Part shown: positions 1 through 13,527 of the stretch, piece after piece
Layout of the letters: each line of letters opens with the position of its first letter
Position numbering within the stretch: position 1 is the stretch's first letter
Assembly (NCBI GenBank): GCA_019843655.1
Contig: JACDQD010000006.1
Span: 9,106,034 to 9,170,033 of the forward strand
Direction: 5' to 3'
DNA length: 64,000 bases
Source of the DNA: Lethocerus indicus
Lineage: Eukaryota; Arthropoda; Insecta; Hemiptera; Belostomatidae
The notes under the pieces: generated by a model
Database searches by the model: none
What the model saw: the letters and a program-made list of their open reading frames with translations, nothing else
Told to the model about the DNA's origin: nothing
Position numbers and translations under genes: made by a program

Positions 1-3000
1 TTAGTTAATACTAAATTCATCCGGTATGTTAGAAACGCAAACAATTTTTAAAAAAATGCTCGCATCCCAGTAGGTCTCGTTACTCCGGGGTCTCTCGCTC
101 GTACAGACTTATTCTCCGCCTAGATTTTATGGGAAGCGATAGATCACGGTCTTCAATTAAGTAAAACAAACAAAGTAATCCAGTCTAAACAACCAACCCT
201 ATTTCAGGGCCTACGTCTCGGTTAATTCGCAACCAAAGACAACAACGCAAAATATAGCTTTTGGTTGGTTGAGCGTTTTTAAAATTTTGAAGAAAAGAAA
301 CCATTATTCTGGTTCGAAATAATGACCGGCTTGGCCATCACCGAAAATAATCGATTTTGATACTGAAATACATAACTGTTAGATACGAAATTTAGCGGAA
401 ATTAAACAGAAGCTTATAAATTTTAATGGATTAGATGCTCTAATCCTATTATTATTGTTAATCTTGAAAAAGCTTGAATTGAAGTAAAATATATATTTTT
501 TTAACATTTTAAAAAAGCCCTGGTTAACAGGACTAAAACTGTAACGTTCGTTCTTTTTCACATACCGTAAGAACATCAAAATATTTAAGAAAAATTGTTA
601 TTATGGTTATTAAATTGCTGCTAATACTTTATAAGCAAGATAATAAATAAAAACCAGAAAAAGATTATAGTATTCAGAATTTATAGTTCGTCCGCCATAT
701 AGGTTAATTTTATAAGCAAGCATAGTTTAAATACGAGTTTCTTCTGAAAATCTTTATTTTTAAAGACTATATGCGTTCGAAGAGCGTACTCACCAACATG
801 ATTGCGAAGCCGAGTGTTGGCTAACTGGTCTATAACCGTAACGCTCGCTTTTCTTATATACGTGACAACTTTCACCTGCCCTTAAGTTCGGCACCCCCGG
901 GCGTTATGAGTTGGCCACCTCCCGGAATTAAAATTAGTCACATTACGTTTGATTTAAATATTTTCAATATTAGTAGAATGGGATTTTAAAAACGAAACTC
1001 TATTGTATTTGATGTACAGAAAAAATGAGTTTAATTTACTGTACTTAGCGGAACGAGATATAGAACGGTTTTTGTACTGTCACTCCCGGATTTTCAAAGA
1101 ATGTGGAAATATATATGAACTCAACGTATACGAGGTATGAATACAAAACACGTCAATAACGATATATTTGGAACTTAAACATTGTTTTAAGCAACCATAA
1201 GTAGTAATTTTTTATTCGATATTACCAAATGTATCACCGTTATTTACCCAATGTATAACTTCAGTGGTATGTGGCACAACTCCAAATTGCGTCAAATCAA
1301 TGCACCATGTTCACTGAAACACATGAATTCTTATTAAAATAAATTACAAACGTGCGAAGGTAATTGACCGAAACGACCTGACCAGTAAATATTTCACTGA
1401 GGTTTTTCGTTGGAAATTTATTTATTTGCCCTCGCATCTAAACGACACCCAAACGCTGCAGTAAATTGACCTGCGAAAAATTACGAACGCACTAACTCTC
1501 TCCACACCGTTCTCGAAATCGAATTCCACATGTCCCTAATGGTAAGTTTATTCTGGAAATGTACGTTTTTTTGTCGGTTGACAAAAATAAATTGGCCAAA
1601 AGGACCGTAGAGGAAAACAAATTACCGAAAGTGAATCCATTGGCTGGAGGCAAGGGGGCATCAATGTTTAATTCGGGGGAGGACCTAAATACGGGGCATT
1701 CTTCGAGGAACGGCCGGGGAATCGACATTCTGCCCTTCAAACTCGTGAAACCCGTTTGATAAATGCGACACTAAAAGGGATTTGACCGCCGGTCAATAGC
1801 CATTACCTTGACACTTTGATATTCAATTCTACGTCTGACCGAGCGGTGAGTCATTAAAGAAGCCGTGCCCCGCCACCACCTAACCGGTCCCCCTCTGACA
1901 TCTCAAACATTAGTCCACCTTATCAGATCTCATGTCGTAACCGCTCGCTACCGAGCCAACTTATTCAGACTAGTTTAACATCTGCTTCGGGAAATTTGAA
2001 AGAAAAATAAAAAAGGACTGGTAGCGGCCGCCTTATCTGTAATCAGTTATTTTTGGACGGAACCTCCGAATCGAATAGTGAAGTGCCTTCTGGAGGTATT
2101 TGAGCTTCACGGCTGGAAATCGAACTCGAGGCATTCCCTCGGGGAAAATGATAGCTCCGTTGGGTGCTATCGCCGGCAGAACGAACCGAAAGAGAGCCAA
2201 CAAACAGTGAAGATTTCATTAAACTATAAGTTGACAATTATAGATTATTAGAATCGCCTTAATAACTAACAATTCTTTTATTTGGTCAAGAAAATCCAGT
2301 CGGTACGAGAAATATTCTGCCACCAGCAAATAACGACCTTGTACGAGCTTTTCTAAATATAATTCTAAACGTATTTCGAGGAAAAACAAAACTGTCACCC
2401 ATAAGATAGTCCTTTTCTGCGAAGATTTAGTACGATAAAGTATTGTTTGTTTCAATCGGCCTCGAAAGGATTGACAATTCAAACCCGGCCACTAGGAAAT
2501 AAATATGGACGCTACTTCTTATTAACATATTAAAGAATATTTGGGTCCACTTTTTGTGTAAATTAGTTGTACAGTGTATTGAATTTTTCTATTCAAAACT
2601 TTTTCAGTAATAATTTTTATTGTATCGAAAAATCGAAAATTAATAAAATTAACAAAGGAAACAATGAAAAAACTATGCACACGTTAATTGACCACGTATT
2701 TTGTTTTAGGTGATATTTTTCTCAAATAATTCGTTATTGAATGGGAATTAATTACGCATTAATGTATTCGTGGCAAATATTTCAGTTTATTAACCGAGAG
2801 GTGGCGGTCCGTTCCCGGAAAATCGTCTAGGCGGAGTCCAATCCAGGAATAGTGTAAACAAACGGGGCATCTTGGTATGGGGCAATTGCATTAGGGGAGA
2901 TGTCAGGGCCAGAGGGGACGCTGCTTAAACCTCTCTTTCCGGTATGGACGCCACCACTCACCCGTTAATTACCGGCTCAACGGCTGATGAACGTTAATTA

Positions 3001-3226
3001 ATTCTTAGGTTCGATTGGGAGGGCGCTGCGAAACGGTTCAATTGGCCAGGCGGTACAGGATGAAATCTCCCGGTACTCAACAGCTGTTTATACGAAATTC
3101 CGTCGAGAGGTGGCGCACTCAACTATGTGTGGAAAACATGGTGGGTGGGGTGATCTCGATGGGATATTAATTTTACCCGTCGTCGAAAGATTGTTGTGGG
3201 GACTGTTATCTCCTGGGCAAATAGAG

Positions 3227-3230
<4 letters not shown>
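1..3230. other. Non-coding stretch, mostly AT-rich
   Basis: I see no gene here. Reading frames in all six frames are at most 87 codons and none resembles a known protein. Composition is AT-rich up to about 1480 and again at 2220-2780. Milder GC-rich patches with CG dinucleotides lie at about 1780-1960 and 2790-3120. The second patch contains homeodomain-like TTAATTA words between GC-rich words. No tRNA, hairpin or terminal repeat of note was seen. The stretch is most simply intergenic or intronic DNA. Confidence 0.7.

Positions 3231-3320
<90 letters not shown>
3231..3320. repeat. Compound microsatellite (AT)n-(GT)n-(AT)n
   Basis: Directly visible. An alternating AT run covers about 3231-3274, an uninterrupted GT run covers 3275-3312, and a short AT run follows to 3320. 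Frames called through this tract would encode only alternating Tyr-Ile and Cys-Val (or Thr-His on the other strand) and are artefacts of the repeat. Pure tracts this long are usually length-polymorphic. Alternating purine-pyrimidine GT/AT DNA can adopt Z-form or cruciform structures. Confidence 0.98.
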
Positions 3321-3321
<1 letters not shown>

Positions 3322-5981
3322 AGAGTTCCCAAGTTTGGTTAGTAGAGCCCTCCCCTACTACACACCCCTCGTGGTATCACGGTTGATTCTGTCGTGTCCA
3401 TTTTCGGTCCACTAAATTCTGGGCCCAATATCAGACCGCAATACTGTCGCTATAAATCTTGTTAAATTTAACAGAAGAGGGACTTAGTGGTCGTCCCGTG
3501 CGGGCCTCCCCATTCCACTTCTTCGACCAGTTTTCCGCGGCTAAGAAAAATATCGCCCGCCGGATAAACAGGGCTGTTTGAAAGGGAAGGGGGCAGGGGG
3601 CGGGGCCGGGGAGCCGGGGATTGAGTGAAATACGATCGCTCGATTCCAACGGGTTAAAACAATCGGAAAAATTCTACGATGAAGTCGGCGGCGGGGCCGA
3701 TACTGGGACCAGTGTATCAAAACACCGAGCGGTCAGCTCGTACAGCCGGTCGAATTTATCGGGCTCAATTGTTCGTGAAATTTCGGAAATGAAGCCGAAA
3801 AAATATTGCCGGACACGAACATCTGGAGCGAAGAACAGAAATGAAATATTTAGAAATTCGATAATTCATTGCCCTCTGAGAAGAAAATAAATCTCCGACG
3901 GTCAAGTCGTGAGTACGTAGGTACTCCAGTAAATCGTCTTTTGAGATTTCTCTGTTTAACAGGGCTTAAACCGGCTTTGAGCCTAAATCATGGACAATAG
4001 GAGTTATTTATTATCATAATAAACTCGTATTTTATGAACATTTTATGTAAATTCGTTTGCACCCTACCCTGTATAGCTAATGATCGTTATAAACTATACT
4101 GCAAGTAATTCTTATAAAATGTTATATATTAGTCTGTGAATTTATTTTTGATTAATCCACGATTACCCTCGATATGCAATTAATGGATAAGGAGCAACAA
4201 ACAAAACCGGTAACGATAATCGATTTCACATTATCAAATTGGTTTAATTCTTGAAATTCCTTTAATTTACCAATTAAAATATACATTCGATAATTCCTGT
4301 GAAAATATCTGCTTTTTATATTCATATTGTACGTCGTGCCTGTCTGTGGTACAAACAGGATATTCTGATATATATTCACGGTCATTTTTGACCCAGATCG
4401 GACATCTATACTTTGAAAAGTAGGTCGGGACGTCGCTGAATAATTTAAAGAGGAGATAAACTGCAATTTGTATATCCGATCGAAAATAACCTATGATGTA
4501 TTACAGTCTTATTAAACAGTTTTATTTATGTTATACAATATTCAGTGATACTGTTCAATATCAAAGGACTGTTTAGCAATGAAATTAGCTGGTGTTAAAT
4601 GACACCTAAGTTTAATTGTGAAAAGTGTCTCCCTTATTTTTGTTTGGATCTAAACATCTTTACAACCCACAATGTAATAAATGATGGCGATTTAAAACAT
4701 CTGTAATTTTCAAGCAAATACCTTAAATTAATTCTTCGTTATTTGGCTGTTTATAGCAAAACTATACAATCAATCCCTTGTAACAGAAACAACAAATAAA
4801 ATAAATCCTCGCAGATATTCTCGTAAATATTTTACGTGTTTCAATGTTTTAAATAAATTGTCCATTAAGCCATTATAACTTAATTGCCAACCTATATTAT
4901 TCCTTCCGCTGAGGTATTTTAAACTGAAGGTAATTTTTACAGCAGGAGACAATATTCTAACCGATATGGGCCATGTTATAATACATTTATATATTCAGGA
5001 ACTTTATTTTCATGACCGGAATACAAACTAGACAGGTCGGGGGCGATATCATTTTGGGAGATGATAATTTTGAACGAGTCCTCCTCTCTCGTTGCGCGCG
5101 CCTCCATAAACACATTGGACGTTGTAAACGGGGCCGGCCGACCCAACTCAAGGGACCGATTCCGGTTTCGTATTCATAGGGCCACTAATTCTGTCTACTT
5201 TCAACGCGGCCCTAGGCATCCATCCCCGGCCTCGGCCCTTATATATAATAGATAGAACGGCTCGAATAAACGGCGTCGCGAAATGAACGCCATAGAACCG
5301 GCCCTATGTTTTCATAATGATTTCTTCCTTATGCACGAGCAGAGGTTTCAGCGACCAGAATTCGTATTTTTGCCAACTTTTTGGGTTTTTATTACTGTTA
5401 TTAGCATGCTGTCAGCCCTAGATTCTGTCTTGTTTCGAAAAACACCAATAGATAGGTTAATTCTCTTGCTATTATGCTCAGCATCCGATGTCCGCAACCC
5501 TTTCCGGTTCCATCATCAGGGTCAGACCGTCGTTCAAGCATATCTTTTATAATTCCACTAACCTTCGTATAAATCCGTGTAACCATTTAAATGAAAATAC
5601 CTAACTTTCAGCTGATGGTAAATATCAATCAATGTAGCTCTATTTTTGTTAATACGATTTTCCCCTGTTGGTATAGTTTCGTACAGGAAAAGTTGGGGAG
5701 ATTCAATTATACGTATTAAAAATATAATTAAATTTCTCGCAAACTGAATTGTCGTTTTAATGAATTGTCAAGGCAATTATTGAAATTCATCGCCCTTATG
5801 AAAATATATATTCTATCCCTTATCGATACTCCGCAACACAAAGTTTCCGAGTCCTTCATTATGAAGCCGACGTCCACCGTTTATACAGGTAATTGCAGGG
5901 CGCCGTTCATTTCCGGCAGAATGATTATCCGGCCGGACGAAGTTATTTACAAAACGGCACCAAGTTATTTACAGAAGGGAG
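3321..5981. other. Non-coding stretch with two GC-rich blocks
   Basis: No supportable gene. A strongly G-rich plus strand appears at about 3480-3625, with runs such as GGGGGCGGGGCCGGGG, and grades into a CG-rich block to about 3765. A frame of about 89 codons (3621-3890, plus) crosses this block but starts at TTG and shows no recognisable domain, so it is treated as chance. From 3990 to 5040 the DNA is AT-rich and featureless. A second CG-rich block lies at about 5085-5300. The remainder is mixed composition. Confidence 0.65.
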
Positions 5982-6003
5982 AGTGACAGTGACAGTGACA
6001 GTG
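5982..6003 (+). repeat. Hexamer tandem repeat (AGTGAC)n
   Basis: Three full AGTGAC units and a partial fourth are visible in perfect tandem. They sit at the start of a moderately GC-rich stretch (about 5890-6270). A short simple repeat with no evident function. Confidence 0.95.
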
Positions 6004-9000
6004 GGGGAGGCTAAAAAGCTGTTTTGTGATCGGAGTGGTCGACCGTGCCGGCTCGCTCACTGCTCCGACATAATAAAGCCCAGGGCGGGCCCCGCGGCCC
6101 GACTGAATTCAAAATAGAATATTCATTTATGCTTTAAAATTGGAATCCCTGTTTCGGGATTAATAGCCGGCCGTCCGGAAACCGGTTGCCGTTCGCATTA
6201 CCAACTTCGCCCTTCCTGCTCACTTCGGAAATAATAAAGGGCTCACCCTAGCCCCCATTCTGCACAGTCATCGACTACGGAGTCAATAATGCTCTTCTAA
6301 TTAAGCATTTTCGCTCACTGTGTACTTTGCGTAATAATAGAAGTGCTTACTATACTTAACTTTGTCAAACGCTTATCTGTTTCTGATAGCTGACTTTTAA
6401 ACCCTCAAATGTGGTGGCTGTTCACCTTTGTATACTTTCGAAATACTACTATTCGCTTTGAGTGGATGTAGTGAACTCCATTAGTGCATTGGTTTAACTT
6501 CTGATATAAGTTTGCAGTTCGGGCGCTATAACTGGGCATGCCGGTATAACTGGAGAATTCGGTGGAACAATCATCGAGTGACCACATTCACCGGACTCCA
6601 GCCGTGTATTACATACGATTCCGTAAAATTCTCCCGGGTGAATTAAAAATTTAGCGTTATTTTATCAACGAGCCACTCGTAAATAACGCCGGGAATAAAA
6701 CGGGCGGAGGTAAAGGCGGGGGCGGGTTAAATGAGGAAAGTTGGCGGCGGCGGCGGCGACCCCTGGCCAACGGACCGGTGTCATCAAATGAATTTTTAAG
6801 TTATTTTGGACCCTTTTTATATTTTCAGCCGGTACTTAAGGGCCCCTGGATAATTTCCCAGGGCGCGGGCGACCTGCATTAGATTAATGGACAGTGCTGC
6901 TCCTCTCACGAACATAAATTGAGGCGGCGGCGTCTCCGGAAAAAAGCCGACGAGTGGACTCGTCCCCGGTCGAGAAATTAGGACAAAAATGAAAACTTAT
7001 TAATTACTTTAAACTCTCTGAAACAAAAAAAGGGGGGATAGAAAGGTTTCGCGTTTATTTTTAACGCCACTCCGAGGCAATCTTCAGAACAATTATAATT
7101 TTTATAGCACGAAATTTCTTTAATCTACTACTAAAACATGCCAAAGGTGGTTAAAACATTCCGCGAATTCTCACGAATTTCTGCCACGTTTGAAAATATA
7201 ACGTTTTTGAAATTGGCGTTTGAAATCTAGTTTTTATTTTTGTTACGTCATAAGTTAAACCGAGTGGGACAGTGTAAAATTAATCGAGGTGTAGGTATTT
7301 ACGGTTGGAGTTTAATTCGGCGTTGGTGAAAATAATGGACGGGAAGGGTACCGCCGGAGTTAAAGTTTCAGAGACGTAAGCCAGCCGCTAAGACTGAGGC
7401 ATATTGTCGCCTATTAATATTCTCGTTTATAAGTTACGATATTGCCCCGCGCAGAGCGCATGCCCATGCATAATGGAGGCCGGGCGATGAATGAAATTTT
7501 AATACGGGTTCAACTTCCTCCTTTACTTGCCTCATGTTCCAAAGGAAAATATCTTCTTTCCCCCCCTTCAAAACAACTGGATGTATAAGCCTAGAGGCCT
7601 CGACGGCGCGGTGCTATTTCGGAAGCTCAAGGAACCATTTCCTTGAAGGTCTGAGTGCTCCTATAATCTTCTTGAGAGTTTTATGTAAGCTTACGTTTTA
7701 CCTAATGTAGTAAACAATTTAAAACACTGGGAGTTCTTAATAAACAGCAATGACTATATTGTGTCTTCGATATCTTCATGGCCGAAAAGGACCAATCTCA
7801 TCGTGAATACGACTGTCTCTTCTCATATACCATGAAAATAATTTATTCGTAAATGTACTGTGATGTCGTAATGTAATGTCGAAGTTTGAAGACGGTTCTT
7901 GGGCACACGGCATATGGTTCTTTTGTTTGATAAATTAGCTTTCATTTTAGGAGACGACGGTAGCGTTTTAGATTAGTTATTAAAATTCTGAAAAGTGATC
8001 GTACTGCTACTGCAACCGTTTGATAGTAACCGCGGACACTGTTCGGCGAGACTTCATCTCGGTGAGGGGTGACGTCTAGCTAGCTGGCAAGGGCTGGAAG
8101 GGGATGGAAAAGGGTGAAGGGGGCAAACGTAGACGGGTGTCGGGCTGAGAGGTGGGACACATGTTGGTCGGCCTGGTTGCCAGTCCTGATACATCTTAGC
8201 GCCAGACATGAATCCGATTAGAGGGGTCTGAGGGAGAGACAACACCGGCGGAGGCTGACAGCTGCATCGGCCGGGAGATGGATGGCTCCCGCTTTCCTAG
8301 CCCCCTAAGTGGCTTCCTCTGTACCCTCCTAGATCTACAGCTAATGTTACCGCGAACCGCTAATGATCTACCTCCTCTGTAACTCTAAGACTGGGTGAGC
8401 CCATCAATCATGTTAAATTTGAAAGCCTCCATCCTATCGTTGATAACGTTGTCATTATTTTAATTTTCCGAGGAGCCGTATAGCTTTTATGCAAATCTAG
8501 AGTTTGAATGATTTACACGTTCAAGTGGGAACATTTTAATGTCCCAGTAATAACTTGTTAATTTCGAGAACTATGATCATGGGATGATATTTTGCGGTGA
8601 GTTGATGGAATTTTACGACCGATAATATTAATCATACCGGAAAGTAGTAACAAAATAATTAAAAAAGGGGAAAAACCAGTGGAATGCTTTCTTCCATAGT
8701 GCTTTCTTTGAAAGAACTATTAACTATAATTATGTGATTTAAAAATCCTCAATATTAAATACATGTATCCGGGGAATTAATATAAATTTGACATCCGTAT
8801 ATCGAATTATTATTTCGAAACCCCATCAACAGTTGGTTTCCTTTTATTATTATCATGTAACCTTGTGAGGACTTGTTTGTAAAGATATAACACAAGTAAA
8901 AGCAATTATTTTGTCATTTAATAAAACTGGGGGGTATTGTGTTAAAAAAATAACCCAAAGCCCACTGTGATTTCCTTCAATATATTTTATATTAAAAAAA

Positions 9001-10240
9001 GTACATTGGCAAACCCCAATGCACTTCCATTTTCCTGGAAATTGATTCCTTTGTTTCTTGATGAGAGTATAGAGAATATAATTATAGGCAAATTTAACTG
9101 TAAATTTAACCGAACTGGCGTATTTCTCACTGACACTCTCAATCAAATATCGTTGTAATAATATTCTAGGCTAGACCTAAATCAATATCTATGTTGTCGA
9201 ACTAAATATATGATTAACTAATATTTACTTGCAAAATATTATCATTAACCATAATATATAATTATAATAATATCAAGTAAATTAACTGGCTGATTCTATC
9301 TCTCAGTACATAGTAACTTTAACTGTACCAAATTACTTATTTCCGCGGGCTAAATTCGAATTTTTATTAGCCGAACAAGTTGTTTGAAGGGTCGGGAAAG
9401 CCTCTCGGGCGGTGTAATCAGAGGCTGCGGTCTAAGAGAGCCCCTTATTCAAATAAGACTTAATCGAGACGCCCACTCCTCCAGCAGGTTCCTCTTCTGC
9501 TTTCGACCGCACTAGCACTAGTCTGGTTCCTCCAATAGACGCTCTCTTGGCCGGACGTCGGCAGTCCTTTCTGTGCAATTTCTCTATTCCAGTGGACCAC
9601 GATATTATTACCAGCACTCTGATATAAGGCGTCCGTTTATGAAAAAGGTGTATGGACGCGTGGAAAAAGAACTATGACGGCGAAACCGGTATACTACTTG
9701 AGACTGTCGCATAACGCATGCTGCGACATGAACGATCAATTAATAACATAACTGCACAGCTGTATTTAGTCCTCGCCCGGTAAATCTAAAAATCATCAAG
9801 CATTAATTTTGGTGAGTAAATGTTATACTGCCATTAACATTTCTTCAGAATTTTCGGTCCAAAATCAATCATAGCTTAATACACACAGAATACCACCCAA
9901 GTTTTAAATTAAAGCATTAAAACTCATCAATATCATTATTTTTTAGGAGAAAGAAAAACCAGCATTGTTTCGAAATGAATGCATTTCATCTCTCCTAACT
10001 GTTTTAAAATTTATACCACAATAAGTATTTCGTATTTTCCTCTGGACTGGATTCAGTATAACATTTTAATAAAATATTGATTTAATTTACATTTCTTACT
10101 TGGGCTATGAAGTTGGCGACGAAAATTAACTCTCGGTAAATAAATATCAAGGAGGGCAAGCCTATATAGTTTTAAAGCATTAACACTGCCCTGTCCATAG
10201 TGTCTGTACTCAAACGTATAATCCCTCCCTCGGGTAGAGT
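6004..10240. other. Non-coding stretch
   Basis: No gene recognised; frames stay under about 100 codons. A GC-rich block at about 6690-6970 contains a (GGC)5 run near 6743-6758. It also holds several ATAA and TTAAT words embedded in CG-rich DNA, a composition often seen in invertebrate regulatory DNA but not proof of it. A plus-strand G-rich block lies at about 8040-8330. The interval 8450-9360 is very AT-rich. Nothing resembling a repeat family, RNA gene or terminal inverted repeat was found. Confidence 0.65.
6743..6758 (+). repeat. Short GGC trinucleotide run
   Basis: Five tandem GGC units plus one base, visible directly, inside a GC-rich block. It lies in no supported reading frame, so it is simple sequence and not a glycine or alanine tract of a protein. 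Confidence 0.9.
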
Positions 10241-13200
10241 TCGTTAATGATGCCCCGGCCTAACAGCGCGGGGGCGGTGTTGTAAGCCGACACGCGTGTA
10301 ACCGAGCCCTGCGGTCCGATATAGAGTTTCATTCGGAACCGAAAGTGAACCCCATAACGATGCGGTGGCGGGCTGTTGCTTCTCAAACAATACCGCGCCG
10401 TACATCCCCCTCAGACGGGGCACAGACCACGTCTAATTCAACGAAGACGGCTTCGCCCCAGCCAAATCCACGCCGCTTTTATATTAATGATCGATAGCAT
10501 TCTGCCCGCCACCATTGAAATACTACATTGAATGGTACATTTCGGAATAACTCTAGATCTGAAGATTATCAAATAATATTTTCAAATTTGTCACTACTAG
10601 TTCGATGAAATAAATGTGATTAATCTAGAAAATACAATTAACGCTCCAGATGAAAATGTTATATCATTTAAATCGAATTTTTACAATGTATGTTTTCTAC
10701 AATACATGCACTCTAGATAATACAATATGAAATACTGATTTTTATACTAGGACCACTAGCATTAGCCGCAGCGATTGACTAGAAAATTCTAAAACAAAAT
10801 TTTCCATGAAATTTATTTCTCCTTGGTTAATATTAATCGTTGCTGACATTTTCCTCAAATTACTATGTGTTATGTTGCCCTGTTATAATTTTCTGTTAAC
10901 TATTGTCTTTAACCGCATTGCACCCATATTCATTGGGTTATAGATTTTGAAGGTAAACCAATTATTTCCAAACAGCCATGATACGAAGGACGTTTAAAAT
11001 GATTAATTCACGCCTCGACTCATCACTGACGGAATGCTGCTGACTGTTTAGGATAGAACCAAGTGGAGGTACAGTGGCGGAACTACAAACCTTTTTAGTT
11101 TTTGCTCTTTCTGTATACGGGAAGACTGTATACATACCATTCCAACAGGTGTCAACCGAGATGGAAGTTTGCTGAAAATTTTTGATTCCTGTTACTATTT
11201 TAGCGGTCATCTATAGTTTCCGGGAGAATGGGCGGTCAGTGGGATGGGCGATTGTAATCAAATACGGCGCTGAGTTTCGGTGGAAGGGCGTGATGGGCCG
11301 TCGGGCGGGGGTTGAGGGGGGCGGTGTGATTCCGGTGTAATACTAATTACTAACAATCGGACTCGGAGAAACTTGTTGATCGTCGGGTGAGCTCTGTGGC
11401 TGGCAGTTCTCAAATTAAAGGTAAACAACGCTATGAGGGGTGGGGTGCGGGGGCGGCAGCCCCTTCCGCCACCCCGGGCGGGCGCCTCTGTTTAGATTTC
11501 ACGAGCTCCCTCCCTTCCAGCCCAACAAAATACTTGACTCGTTAGTTCTAATTAAGTCGAGGCGAAATTCGAGGATCCCGACGTTCTCCGAAACCGGTCG
11601 GATTCCGGTTCATGAATATAAATATTGTGCGTACTGCGTAAGTCGGAACGGTCCCTGAGGGGATTACTAGTCATTGTTTATGCACGGGATCGTCTACATC
11701 GATTAAGTTAGAAACGAAAGGCTAAAAATACGGAATATTGCAGTTCCAGAGTGGCTTACCAGTACGTAGTCAGGGTTACCTCTTTCGCGGCCGTCCAACC
11801 ACCCCAGTGGAGCATCAGCCTGTTGTTCCTTGAAACAGGACACCGATAGCTCAATGGTAATTTGCAAACTGTACAGTAAATAAATCTCTCGATGGCCAGA
11901 TCGGGAAGGTGCGGTCAAGTTTATTGTATTTTACTGAAATTGGACTCTGGGTAGAAAAGATAGATCTCAGGTTCTCCGAGACAGAAGATCGAGAATACTG
12001 CGGTCAATTTTTAATATTTGGTTCGGGATTGTCCAAATAGTTGACACGAATGGTAGACTCAGAGCTCTGTCGCCGACCAGTAATCCACGGCCGTATATTT
12101 CGACAACGGGGCCCGGATGAAACAACAGAGAGGGGCGAGGCCGGGGCCAGGGCGGGGACACTTGGTGGCCGCTAATGGACGCTAAATCCCGCGGGCCGGC
12201 TCTTCACTTGGTGGATGGCGGGTGGGTGGGGGGACACCATCACCGCCGGGATTACGAGGGTCCCGCTAATGAGCGCCGCTAAGTCCTCCGATGACGGCCC
12301 CCTGTCAAACTGTCGAACAACTTCGGTCTCCCTCCGACCGTATGCATGAAAAACAGATGCGCCCCGACGGCCCTGAAACGTTGCTCGGCGGCCGAACACG
12401 GCGTAATTCTATTATGACTGCGGTAGTTCCAATTTGCACGGCCCGGTTTGTCTGGGCTTCGAGAGGATCCCCTTCTCTATTGGCTACTGTAACAACGTGT
12501 CCGGCGGTGCACCATTACTCACTACGGCGAATGTCACAGAAATAATTCGACAGATGGGAAATATCCGACAGAAATCTTCCAACCGCCACTTACCACAAGA
12601 ATGTAGTTCTTCGGCGGGAGAATCGCGACTATGACGACATTTTTGGGTATGTATCATTTTTGATTATTGACGCTAACGATCTTTTTACGTTATGGAGAGC
12701 ATATTTCCGTGTTGGGAGTATGACGGAGCTTAGGGCAACGGTGGAATGAAGGCAGTTAATTAAACATTTTATCGAAATGGGCTCCTCCAGGCACAGTTAA
12801 ATCTGTGGTTTTGACTTTGGTCGTTTCGTTTCGGCTGCTCGCCATCTTCGCCTTCGTCAGTTGGACGGTGTCCCTCGGGCTTATCGGATCCCAGCGGGAG
12901 CATCTTCTCTGCACTTTTACTTACGGTTGGGGATGCGTTCGGTGGAAAACCTGTTTTACCGCCTGATTCAAATATCAAATATTTTCGGAGAAATGCGAGA
13001 TTCGCGCCGTGATTTTTATGCCGAAAAATTTGTTGACGACAGCTAACCATTGGGAATTGTACGAAAGCGGCATTTTGGCCGAGACCCCGTTCAATGTCCA
13101 ATACCCGAAAGTTCATTTCCCCCGGGCCAAATTAGATTTAGCCCTGCGGGTGTCCGTCCAATGTCCGTGCTCCCGATTCGGTCCCAGAAGTTTACGGTCG

Positions 13201-13527
13201 TCTTAAAAGAAGGCAATCCGGCTCCCTTTAAATTTGGAGCCGGTAGTTGGCCTTTTACGATTTGGAAAGACGGGGACCTGCTATTTGGGCCCCGCGGCGA
13301 TAGTTTATTGGTCGACATCAAGTTGTATCTCCCGTCCCTATGACTTCATCATCCGGACAGAAACAGTAACAACAGTGCCCCGACCCCCTTATCTGAGCTT
13401 CATTTTGTGTTTAACCGTCGTCGGCGAAAACACCATCCGGTATTGACAACGTTATGCCGGCTCATATAAGGAGGTTGGCCGGAATGGTGTATACCCCGCT
13501 TTATTGTTGAGAAAAGGGTAGGTCGTA
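10241..13527. other. Non-coding stretch with several CpG-rich blocks
   Basis: GC-rich, CG-dense blocks occur at about 10240-10480, 11220-11600, 12050-12500 and 12840-13440, separated by AT-rich DNA (10530-10960). Because stops are rare in such DNA, many overlapping frames of 60-115 codons appear on both strands between 12.3 and 13.45 kb. Their mutual overlap and lack of recognisable domains argue against coding. Homeodomain-type cores (CTAATGAG, GCTAATGG) are set into the GC-rich DNA near 12168-12275. The only repeat copy identified here is the 12827-12860 element listed separately. Confidence 0.6.
12827..12860 (-). repeat. Dispersed element copy 1, hammerhead-like core
   Basis: On the minus strand this reads CTGACGA, then about 21 bases beginning AGGC and ending AGCAGCC, then GAAACG. 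The GGC...GCC segments can pair as a short helix between the CTGAnGA and GAAA boxes, which is the order of a hammerhead ribozyme core. An unpaired A beside the helix, and the lack of an obvious third helix with a cleavage triplet, speak against an active ribozyme. Plus positions 12828-12849 match 49460-49481 exactly over 22 bases, so this is probably a remnant of a dispersed (retro)element. That origin is inference. Confidence 0.4.

Noticed and set aside
3110..3332. 70-codon frames on both strands across the AT/GT microsatellite
   Set aside because: The encoded dipeptide repeats are translations of simple sequence.
11848..11896. TAGCTCAATGGTA resembling a tRNA A box, with CTCGATGG about 35 bases downstream
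   Set aside because: The D-stem pairs only partly, no anticodon stem forms, and the B box is poor. At most a very decayed tRNA-derived fragment.
12769..13446. Cluster of overlapping frames of 60-115 codons on both strands
   Set aside because: They overlap each other in conflicting frames in GC-rich DNA. No conserved motif. One includes the dispersed 22-base core in translation, but the copy at 49.46 kb has no matching protein context beyond the core.
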